Below the pieces are notes generated by a model. The model had not been told where the DNA came from, did not search any database, and was given only the letters and a program-made list of their open reading frames with translations. 5,244 nucleotides of DNA from Bacillota bacterium. Its GTDB lineage: Bacteria; Bacillota; UBA4882; UBA8346. A program made the position numbers and the translations under genes. Positions 1 to 5,244 of the stretch are shown here, piece after piece (position 1 is the stretch's first letter; every line of letters starts with the position of its first letter). Location of the stretch: the NCBI GenBank assembly GCA_028282485.1, contig JANQHU010000274.1, forward strand, positions 1-5,244. The letters run 5' to 3'.

Positions 1-1491
1 ATTCTCTTTTTTTAAGATGACATCATGTGCCCCGCCTTCCCGAATGCTAATAGCCGAAACTAAGGTAATTCGTGCTGTTTTTTGGAGTTCAGGAATGGAA
101 ATGGAGCCGCAACTACACATGGTAGCTTTTACTTTGCTAATGGTAATGTCTAAATTATCTTTGAGGTTACCAGCGTAGGGAACGTAACTATCGACTCCTT
201 CCTCAAAATGGAGGCCTTTATCGCCTCCCATATCATAGCGTTGCCAGTTGCGAGCCCGGTTAGAGCCTTCCCCCCAGTATTCTTTAACGTAATTCATTCC
301 CATGCGAATGCGGCGGGTCGGGCTTTCGTCAAACCTGGCGAAATAGCGGCCCAGCATAATGAAATCAGCTCCCATGGCTAAAGCCAGAACTAAATGGTAA
401 TCATGGACAATACCCCCATCGGAACAAATGGGAATGTAGGTTCCTGTTTTTTGATAATATTCATCCCGGGCTTTGGCAACTTCGATGACGGCAGTAGCTT
501 GGCCCCGGCCAATGCCTTTTTGTTCCCGGGTGATACAGATGGAACCGCCACCAATTCCTACTTTAATAAAGTCGGCCCCGGCTGCAGCAAGATAATGAAA
601 GCCTTCAGCATCAACCACGTTTCCCCCACCGATCTTTACTTCCCCGTGATAGGTCTTTTTAACATACTCAATAGCTTCTCGCTGCCATTCGGAAAAACCG
701 TCGGAGGAATCAACGCATAGAACATCAACCCCGGCTGCTACTAGAGCCGGAACCCTCTCTCGATAATCCCGGGAGTTAATCCCTGCTCCGACCCGGAGTT
801 TCTTATGGGCATCCAATAGTTCGTTAGGATTTTCTTTATGTGAAGTATAATCTTTTCGAAAAACTAGGTAGCAGAGTCTTTGCTGGTCGTCGATAATCGG
901 TAAACAATTTAATTTATGCTGCCAGATGAGCTCGTTGGCTTCGGATAAAGTAATCCCTTCTTTCCCGTAAACCAGAGCTGAAAAAGGGGTCATTAGTTCG
1001 ATGATTTTCGTTTCTAAAGAGCATTTGCCTACCCGATAATCCCGGCTGGTGATGATACCTAGGAGTTTTCCTTTGGGGGAGCCATCTTCGGTGATGGCAC
1101 TGGTGGAATGACCTGTCTTTTCAATTAAAGCTAAGACCTCTTTTAAGGTAGCCTTTGGAGCAATATTCGAATCACTGATCACAAAACCAGCTTTGTAGTT
1201 TTTCACCTTACGAACCATTTCCGCTTGGCTCTCAATAGACTGGGAGCCATAAATAAATGATAAGCCGCCACACCTGGCCAGGGCAATTGCCATAGTATCA
1301 TTGGAGACGGATTGCATAATTGCGGAAACAATGGGCAGATTTATGGATAAAGGAGGAGTTTCTCCTTTTTGAAAGCGAGCAATGGGAGTTGTTAAATTCA
1401 CATTATCCGGAATACAATCCTTGCGGGTTAAATTGGGAATTAGTAAGTATTCGCTGAAAGTGCGGCTAGGTTCATTAAAAATACGAGCCAT
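1..1491 (-). CDS. guaB: IMP dehydrogenase (3' end cut off by window edge)
   Basis: Oxidises IMP to XMP with NAD+, the committed step of guanine nucleotide synthesis in the cytosol. The reading frame is open for 497 codons from the ATG at 1491 to the left edge; only a few C-terminal residues and the stop appear to be missing, given a family member of about 503 residues. Visible order: N-terminal part of the (beta/alpha)8 barrel (about 1-100), a CBS-pair (Bateman) regulatory module (about 101-220), then the rest of the barrel. Key residues: D261 in DSSDGFSEW (NAD contact), the GGGSICITREQ loop with catalytic C319, D358 in CSDGG (IMP ribose), R382 in GRYFARF, and the flap dyad R418-Y419 in NWQRYD. 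The sequence closely resembles, from memory, the Tritrichomonas foetus enzyme rather than the E. coli GPGSICTTR type. The start is supported by AGGAGGA at 1497-1503, 5 nt upstream. It is transcribed divergently from the transporter operon. The identification is very secure. Confidence 0.96.
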   Translation of the reverse strand, partial: MARIFNEPSRTFSEYLLIPNLTRKDCIPDNVNLTTPIARFQKGETPPLSINLPIVSAIMQSVSNDTMAIALARCGGLSFIYGSQSIESQAEMVRKVKNYKAGFVISDSNIAPKATLKEVLALIEKTGHSTSAITEDGSPKGKLLGIITSRDYRVGKCSLETKIIELMTPFSALVYGKEGITLSEANELIWQHKLNCLPIIDDQQRLCYLVFRKDYTSHKENPNELLDAHKKLRVGAGINSRDYRERVPALVAAGVDVLCVDSSDGFSEWQREAIEYVKKTYHGEVKIGGGNVVDAEGFHYLAAAGADFIKVGIGGGSICITREQKGIGRGQATAVIEVAKARDEYYQKTGTYIPICSDGGIVHDYHLVLALAMGADFIMLGRYFARFDESPTRRIRMGMNYVKEYWGEGSNRARNWQRYDMGGDKGLHFEEGVDSYVPYAGNLKDNLDITISKVKATMCSCGSISIPELQKTARITLVSAISIREGGAHDVILKKEN

Positions 1492-1552
1492 AGTCTTCCT
1501 CCTAAATATAAGTTTTAAATATTTAATATTTTAATGTAAATTAGTAACAAAT

Positions 1553-1582
1553 AGTATAATCAGGATCAGAGTTAAATGTCAA
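1553..1582 (-). promoter_or_regulatory. Predicted sigma-A promoter for guaB
   Basis: Read on the minus strand, a perfect -35 TTGACA (1582-1577) is followed by an 18-nt spacer and a -10 TATACT (1558-1553, five of six consensus bases). Transcription should start near 1546, giving a leader of about 55 nt before the guaB ATG. The leader is very AT-rich and shows no recognisable purine riboswitch, and I saw no PurR-box-like sequence, so no specific purine control can be read from it. This is a consensus match only. Confidence 0.72.
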
Positions 1583-1672
1583 GGACAAAAATTTTACAAT
1601 AAAATGTTTATTCTAATTATAGCACTGGAATCAAGATTTGAATATGTTTTTTTCTAGTTTTATCTGGTTTTT

Positions 1673-1709
1673 ATTTGAAAAGAAAAGCTTTTAATCAAAT
1701 TTTTTTTTT
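1673..1709 (+). terminator. AT-rich stem-loop with T-tract (terminator-like)
   Basis: ATTTG (1673-1677) can pair with CAAAT (1696-1700), and AAAAG (1678-1682) with CTTTT (1688-1692). This leaves a 5-nt loop (1683-1687) and a 3-nt bulge (1693-1695). A run of nine T follows (1701-1709). The shape is that of an intrinsic terminator on the plus strand, but the stem has only two G-C pairs, so it would be weak. No gene ends just upstream. It could insulate the transporter operon from antisense transcription coming through guaB, or it could simply be AT-rich upstream promoter DNA. The embedded AAAAGCTTTT (1683-1692) is a perfect 10-bp palindrome and could alternatively be part of an operator. Confidence 0.3.
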
Positions 1710-1717
1710 GCTATAAT
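1709..1717 (+). promoter_or_regulatory. Predicted extended -10 promoter for the transporter operon
   Basis: TGCTATAAT combines a perfect -10 hexamer TATAAT (1712-1717) with the TGn extension. The -35 position at a 17-nt spacing (TTTTAA, 1689-1694) is poor, which is tolerated by extended -10 promoters. The upstream A and T tracts could act as an UP-element-like region. Transcription would start near 1724, leaving a leader of about 64 nt before the transporter start codon. Confidence 0.6.
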
Positions 1718-1787
1718 TGGGATAATTGAATTAAAGTCACTAGTAAATAATATATGAAAAAAAAGGAATTAAAAAGGAGCAGTACCG

Positions 1788-3173
1788 ATGGCTAATGCGG
1801 ATCTTATGGGTGAAGAAAAGATTTTTAAATTATTATTAAAGTTTGCTTTAGCGGCAATTACGGGAATGATTGTTCACGCTATTTATAATGTGGTTGATCG
1901 AATTTTTGTAGGGCGGGGCGTGGGTTCCATTGGGATTGCCGCAGTAACCGTAAGCTTTCCGCTAATGATGGTTTTATTAGCCTTAGCCATGTTAATCGGC
2001 TTTGGAGCAACAGCTTTGATCTCTCTGCGTTTAGGGGAGAAAAAAAAGGAAGAAGCCGAATTAATAGTCGGAAATGGCTTAGTTTTAATGCTGATTATTG
2101 CTGCACTAATTACCACGGGGGGCCTAATCTTTTTAAATCCTTTATTAAAACTTTTTGGGGCTAGTCCGGGGATAATGCCTTATGCTACAGATTATCTACA
2201 AATAATCTTATGGGGATCTCTATTTCAAATAATTGGCTTTGGGATGAATAATTTTATTCGGGCCGAAGGAAATCCGCAGATGGCCATGTTGACAATGATC
2301 ATTGGAGCCGTTTTAAATATTATTTTGAACTCTATTTTTATTTTTGGCTTAAAGCTAGGGATTAAAGGAGCGGCTTTCGGCACAATTATTTCGCATTTAG
2401 TGGCAGCTTTGTGGGTGATGTCTTATTTTTTGAGCAAGCGCAGCCAGTTGAAACTGCGACGGCAATATTTTAAATTAAAAAAAGAGGTTGTCCTGAAAAT
2501 TATGGCTTTTGGCTCGCCATCTTTTTCCATTCAGATTGCAGCTTGTGTTGTGGCGATTCTCTTTAATAATAGTTTGGCCCAATATGGTGGGGACACGGCA
2601 ATTGCAGTAATGGGGATAATAAATAGTGTGGCTTTATTTCTCTTAATGCCGGTTTTTGGAGTAAGCCAAGGAGCCCAACCGATAATTGGTTATAATTATG
2701 GTGCTAAAAAGTTCGGCCGAGTCATTGAGACGCTTAAAATAGCAAATTTAGCAGCCACGGTAATAGTTTTAATAGGTTTTGTTTTGGTAATGCTTTTTCC
2801 AGTGGAATTAATTAGAATGTTTAATAGTACGGATCGTCAATTAGTGATAATCGGCACCAAGGCCATGCGTGTCTTTTTTATTTTTTTACCAATTTTAGGA
2901 TTGCAAATTATTTCCGCCAGTTATTTTCAAGCAGCGGGAAAACCTTTGCTGGCCATGTTACTTAGCCTTTCGCGGCAAGTGTTGTTTTTAATCCCGGCCT
3001 TACTGATTCTACCCCGTTTTTTTGCCTTAGATGGTATTTTTTACGCGGAACCAATAGCCGATCTTCTTTCCTCAATTATTACGGTAATTATTATTTACCT
3101 GGAAATGAAAAACTTAAAACAAAAAAATTTAGAAGAACTAGCTTTAGAACCTAGTTATACAGGAGTAAAATAA
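1788..3173 (+). CDS. MATE-family multidrug/cation efflux transporter (MepA/DinF-like)
   Basis: A polytopic inner-membrane protein of 461 residues, the usual MATE length, with a hydrophobic pattern consistent with twelve membrane helices in two six-helix halves. Family features in order: YNVVDRIFVG (33-42, with an acidic residue in helix 1), GFGATALISLRLG (71-83), NNFIRAEGNPQMAM (154-167), GAVLNIILNSIFIFG (173-187), a basic inter-domain loop (about 217-233), GVSQGAQPIIGYNYGA (291-306, the second-half counterpart of the 71-83 motif) and YFQAAGKP (379-386). MATE proteins expel drugs or metabolites in exchange for Na+ or H+; neither the substrate nor the ion can be read from sequence. The start is supported by AAGGAG (1774-1779), 8 nt before the ATG. 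It is the first gene of a probable operon: the U32-family gene begins 3 nt after its stop, with its ribosome binding site inside this gene. Family membership is certain; a specific drug-resistance role is not. Confidence 0.93.
   Translation: MANADLMGEEKIFKLLLKFALAAITGMIVHAIYNVVDRIFVGRGVGSIGIAAVTVSFPLMMVLLALAMLIGFGATALISLRLGEKKKEEAELIVGNGLVLMLIIAALITTGGLIFLNPLLKLFGASPGIMPYATDYLQIILWGSLFQIIGFGMNNFIRAEGNPQMAMLTMIIGAVLNIILNSIFIFGLKLGIKGAAFGTIISHLVAALWVMSYFLSKRSQLKLRRQYFKLKKEVVLKIMAFGSPSFSIQIAACVVAILFNNSLAQYGGDTAIAVMGIINSVALFLLMPVFGVSQGAQPIIGYNYGAKKFGRVIETLKIANLAATVIVLIGFVLVMLFPVELIRMFNSTDRQLVIIGTKAMRVFFIFLPILGLQIISASYFQAAGKPLLAMLLSLSRQVLFLIPALLILPRFFALDGIFYAEPIADLLSSIITVIIIYLEMKNLKQKNLEELALEPSYTGVK
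3161..3165 (+). promoter_or_regulatory. Ribosome binding site of the U32 gene, inside the transporter gene
   Basis: AGGAG lies within the last codons of the transporter gene, 11 nt before the U32 start at 3177. The spacing is slightly long. Ribosomes ending on the transporter would uncover or re-use this site, so the two genes are probably translationally coupled. Confidence 0.6.
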
Positions 3174-3176
3174 GAA

Positions 3177-4409
3177 ATGTTAACCAGCAAACCCGAATTA
3201 TTAATTCCGGCAGGTAATTTAGAAAAATTAAAAACCGCATTACTTTATGGGGCGGATGCAGTTTATGTGGGCCTAGCCGGCCTCAGCTTACGAGCGGCCA
3301 AGGCGGAAATGAGTCTAGCCGATTTAGAATTAGGTTTAAACCTAGCTTACCAAAAAGGAGTCAAGGTTTATGTGGCCTTAAATGCTTTTATGACTAATAC
3401 TGACTTGGATTCCTTAACTGAGCTTATTCCCCGTCTGAATGCATTAGGAGTTGATGGAGTGATTGTGGCTGATCCCGGGGTTCTCAGTCTGCTGCAGCAA
3501 CTTGCCCCCCAGCTTTCGGTCCATTTAAGCACACAAGCCAATATCACTAATCTGGCAGCAGTACGTTTTTGGCAGCACCAAGGGGTGAAACGAGTTGTTT
3601 TGGCGAGGGAGCTCAGCCTAAAAGAGATGGGAGCTATTACCAGTAAGGTCAACGAAGTGGAGTTTGAAATTTTTGTGCACGGCGCTATGTGTATGGCCTA
3701 TTCGGGGCGCTGTTTTTTGTCGGAATATTTAACGGATCGGAGTTCTAACCGGGGAGATTGTTCCCAGCCTTGCCGTTTTGAGTATCTCCTTTATGATAAG
3801 AAAGGCCAGGCGGAGCCATTGTTACTCACTGGGGATGAGCGTTATAATTATTTATTAAGTTCGAAAGATCTCTGTATGATCGCGTATTTACCCCAGATAT
3901 TAGCAGCGGGAGTGACTTCCTTAAAAGTAGAAGGCCGAATTAAATCCGCTTATTATGTAGCCTTAGTAACTAAAATCTATCGCGAGGCTTTAGATTTAGC
4001 GCTAAGTGATCCTGAGAAATATCAGTGTAAACCAGAATGGTTGGAAGAGTTACAAAAGCTGGCTCATCGTGGTTATACCACGGGCTTTTATTTAAAAAAA
4101 GAGCCTCTGGCCAAAGTCAATGAGATGCAGACAGAATTTAAAAAAATCCAAACTCACGAATTAGTGGGCAAAGTTCTTGCCTATGATCCGGCCGATTCGC
4201 AAATTTTAGTCGAGGTTCGCAATCGGCTACAGGTGGGTGATCAGGTGGAAATTCTGTTACCGGAAAAGAATCTTTTTTTGGATACCCACCAAATGGTTAA
4301 TCAAGCTGGCGAGCCGCTCCTAGTGGCCCATAATACTTATCAAGTTAAGTTCCCGGTGGCCAGAGAGATTCCGGAGGGGGCCATTCTGCGGAAAAAGATT
4401 TCAGGCTAG
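3177..4409 (+). CDS. Peptidase U32 family protein, probable Fe-S RNA hydroxylase (TrhP/YrrO/RlhA-like)
   Basis: A 410-residue cytosolic protein. The N-terminal barrel begins with PELLIPAGNLEKLKTAL and GADAVYVG (25-32). The U32 family signature is at 164-182 (E-x-F-x2-G-A-M-C-x4-G-x-C-x-L-S). Four cysteines, C172, C179, C195 and C199 (GDCSQPCR), are the likely ligands of a [4Fe-4S] cluster; C233 is a further candidate. SLKVEGRIKS (248-257) is another conserved block. Residues from about 327 match the small beta-barrel C-terminal domain of longer U32 proteins (VRNRLQVGDQVEILLP, 347-362). The family was named for collagenase-like peptidases, but studied members (E. coli TrhP/YegQ and RlhA, B. 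subtilis YrrN/YrrO, UbiU/UbiV) hydroxylate tRNA U34, 23S rRNA or ubiquinone precursors, several using prephenate. Length and domain layout favour a YrrO/TrhP-like tRNA role, but RlhA-like function is not excluded. No protease active site is evident. It starts 3 nt after the transporter gene. Confidence 0.88.
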   Translation: MLTSKPELLIPAGNLEKLKTALLYGADAVYVGLAGLSLRAAKAEMSLADLELGLNLAYQKGVKVYVALNAFMTNTDLDSLTELIPRLNALGVDGVIVADPGVLSLLQQLAPQLSVHLSTQANITNLAAVRFWQHQGVKRVVLARELSLKEMGAITSKVNEVEFEIFVHGAMCMAYSGRCFLSEYLTDRSSNRGDCSQPCRFEYLLYDKKGQAEPLLLTGDERYNYLLSSKDLCMIAYLPQILAAGVTSLKVEGRIKSAYYVALVTKIYREALDLALSDPEKYQCKPEWLEELQKLAHRGYTTGFYLKKEPLAKVNEMQTEFKKIQTHELVGKVLAYDPADSQILVEVRNRLQVGDQVEILLPEKNLFLDTHQMVNQAGEPLLVAHNTYQVKFPVAREIPEGAILRKKISG

Positions 4410-4468
4410 ACCTAGCTAGCTGGTTATTTAGATGGATGAGTTGCAGTAATATTAAGCACCAATTAATT

Positions 4469-4474
4469 AGGAGG
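4469..4474 (+). promoter_or_regulatory. Ribosome binding site that fixes the TTG start of mtnA
   Basis: A perfect AGGAGG lies 8 nt before the TTG at 4483. An in-frame TAG at 4468-4470 rules out a longer protein, and the next in-frame ATG (4504) lies 29 nt from the site, too far to be served by it. The TTG is therefore the best start. Confidence 0.85.
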
Positions 4475-4482
4475 TTGAGATT

Positions 4483-5244
4483 TTGAGTTATTTATTCAAT
4501 GAAATGCGCGCGGTTTCGTTAGATGATGATAGTAATGTTTTGGTAATTCTCGATCAGACCTTATTACCTAATGAGAAAGTCTTTTTAAGACTTAATAATC
4601 AAGAGAGTATTTGGGAAGCTATTTATAACTTGCGGGTTAGGGGAGCTCCGGCAATCGGGATTACCGCAGCTTTTGGAGCCTATCTGGGAGTTAAGCAGTC
4701 AACCGCTAGCCGATATGAGGATTTTGTGAAAGAATTTCGAGGAGTAAAAGATTATTTAGCCTCCGCCCGGCCGACCGCAGTCAATTTATTTTGGGCTCTA
4801 AACCGTATGGAAAAAGTTGTTTTGGAAAATGGCGATAAAAGTATTAATGAGTTGAAGAGTCGGCTCAAGGAAGAAGCAGTTAATATATGCCAAGAAGATG
4901 AAGCGGTCTGTCGTGCCATCGGGGAATACGGCCTGAGCCTACTCCAGGATGGTATGGGGCTCCTCACTCATTGTAATGCCGGGACAATTGCTACGGCTAA
5001 ATACGGCACGGCTCTGGCCCCTATTTATCTTGGGTTAGAACGGGGAATCAATTTTAAGGTATATGCAGACGAGACCCGTCCTTTATTGCAAGGAGCACGA
5101 CTTACCGCTTGGGAATTGCAAGAATCTGGCGTTGATGTTACTTTGATTTGTGATAATATGGCTTCAATTGTGATGAAAGAAGGTAAGATCGGGGCGGTTT
5201 TAGTCGGTTGTGACCGGGTGGCTGCTAATGGGGATACTGCTAAT
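4483..5244 (+). CDS. mtnA: S-methyl-5-thioribose-1-phosphate isomerase (3' end cut off by window edge)
   Basis: Converts the aldose 5-methylthioribose-1-phosphate to the ketose methylthioribulose-1-phosphate in methionine salvage, recycling the methylthioadenosine left after S-adenosylmethionine use. The 254 codons present are about the first three-quarters of a family of about 350 residues; the frame is open to the right edge. Visible motifs: LDQTLLP near residue 25; LRVRGAPAIG with R53-G54-A55-P56 (phosphate/substrate binding); SARPTAVNLFWAL (about 94-106); THCNAG with C164; YADETRPLLQGARLTAWEL; and GCDRVAANGDTAN with D244. C164 and D244 are spaced like the catalytic Cys160/Asp240 pair of the B. 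subtilis enzyme. The start is an unusual TTG. The gene lies 73 nt after the U32 gene, with no clear promoter or terminator between them, so co-transcription is likely. The related eIF2B-like and ribose-1,5-bisphosphate isomerase proteins are less likely given these motifs. MtnA in anaerobes can also serve 5-deoxyribose salvage. Confidence 0.94.
   Translation, partial: MSYLFNEMRAVSLDDDSNVLVILDQTLLPNEKVFLRLNNQESIWEAIYNLRVRGAPAIGITAAFGAYLGVKQSTASRYEDFVKEFRGVKDYLASARPTAVNLFWALNRMEKVVLENGDKSINELKSRLKEEAVNICQEDEAVCRAIGEYGLSLLQDGMGLLTHCNAGTIATAKYGTALAPIYLGLERGINFKVYADETRPLLQGARLTAWELQESGVDVTLICDNMASIVMKEGKIGAVLVGCDRVAANGDTAN

Larger units (their letters stand above)
1492..1787. other. Divergent intergenic region between guaB and the transporter gene
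   Basis: 296 bp of strongly AT-rich DNA holding the two outward-facing promoters, the guaB ribosome binding site (1497-1503), the transporter ribosome binding site (1774-1779) and the central stem-loop with T-tract. About 100 bp (roughly 1583-1672) between the guaB -35 and the stem-loop contains T-rich stretches and a second TATAAT on the minus strand (1621-1616) that lacks a good -35. No tRNA, riboswitch or convincing small gene was found here. Confidence 0.7.

Noticed and set aside
394..720. 108-codon plus-strand open frame
   Set aside because: It lies entirely antisense to guaB, whose frame is continuous with strong family motifs; the predicted protein shows no recognisable domain.
1616..1621. 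Second minus-strand TATAAT upstream of guaB
   Set aside because: No acceptable -35 at normal spacing (best is TTCAAA at 15 nt) and the TTGACA/TATACT pair closer to guaB is much better.
1883..2116. 77-codon minus-strand open frame
   Set aside because: Shadow of the MATE gene; low-complexity basic translation and no ribosome binding site logic.
3368..3652. 94-codon minus-strand open frame
   Set aside because: Antisense to the conserved U32 coding sequence and without recognisable features.
4405..4423. Possible hairpin around GGCTAGACCTAGCTAGCTGG just after the U32 stop
   Set aside because: Only a 4-bp stem (GCTA/TAGC) or overlapping CTAG repeats, with no T-tract after it; not a credible terminator.
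4441..4469. Possible separate promoter for mtnA (TTGCAG with TAATTA at 17 nt)
   Set aside because: The -10 is a poor match and overlaps the ribosome binding site, leaving no room for a normal leader; read-through from the upstream gene is simpler.
4752..4967. 71-codon minus-strand open frame
   Set aside because: Antisense to mtnA; serine/arginine-rich translation typical of a shadow frame.

Overview
This 5.2-kb window looks like ordinary bacterial chromosome from a low-to-moderate-GC Gram-positive lineage, most likely an anaerobic Clostridia-like member of the Bacillota. That assignment is an inference. It rests on strong AGGAGG-type ribosome binding sites, a TTG start with a perfect Shine-Dalgarno, AT-rich intergenic DNA with sigma-A-like promoters, and the protein types present. 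No rRNA, tRNA, CRISPR array, insertion sequence or phage gene was seen.

Layout. Positions 1-1491 (minus strand) hold nearly all of an IMP dehydrogenase gene (guaB) whose 3' end runs off the left edge. It is followed by a 296-bp AT-rich divergent intergenic region with a good promoter for guaB (TTGACA-N18-TATACT) and an extended -10 promoter (TGCTATAAT) facing right. Between these two promoters lies an A/T-rich stem-loop followed by a T-tract. To the right are three plus-strand genes: a MATE-family efflux transporter (1788-3173); a peptidase-U32-family protein of the tRNA/rRNA-hydroxylation type (3177-4409), starting 3 nt after the transporter with its ribosome binding site inside the transporter gene; and, after a 73-nt gap with no convincing promoter or terminator, the 5' three-quarters of mtnA (4483 to the right edge), methylthioribose-1-phosphate isomerase.

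Function. guaB commits IMP to guanine nucleotide synthesis. The transporter is probably a Na+- or H+-driven exporter of unknown substrate. The U32 protein is probably an Fe-S enzyme that hydroxylates an RNA base. MtnA salvages the methylthioribose part of S-adenosylmethionine by-products. The three rightward genes probably share a transcript, but no single pathway obviously joins them.

The most notable observation is that the IMP dehydrogenase is of the type known from the protist Tritrichomonas foetus, with catalytic residues at the same residue numbers (D261, C319, D358, R382, R418/Y419). I found no convincing new biological system; the remaining findings are modest.
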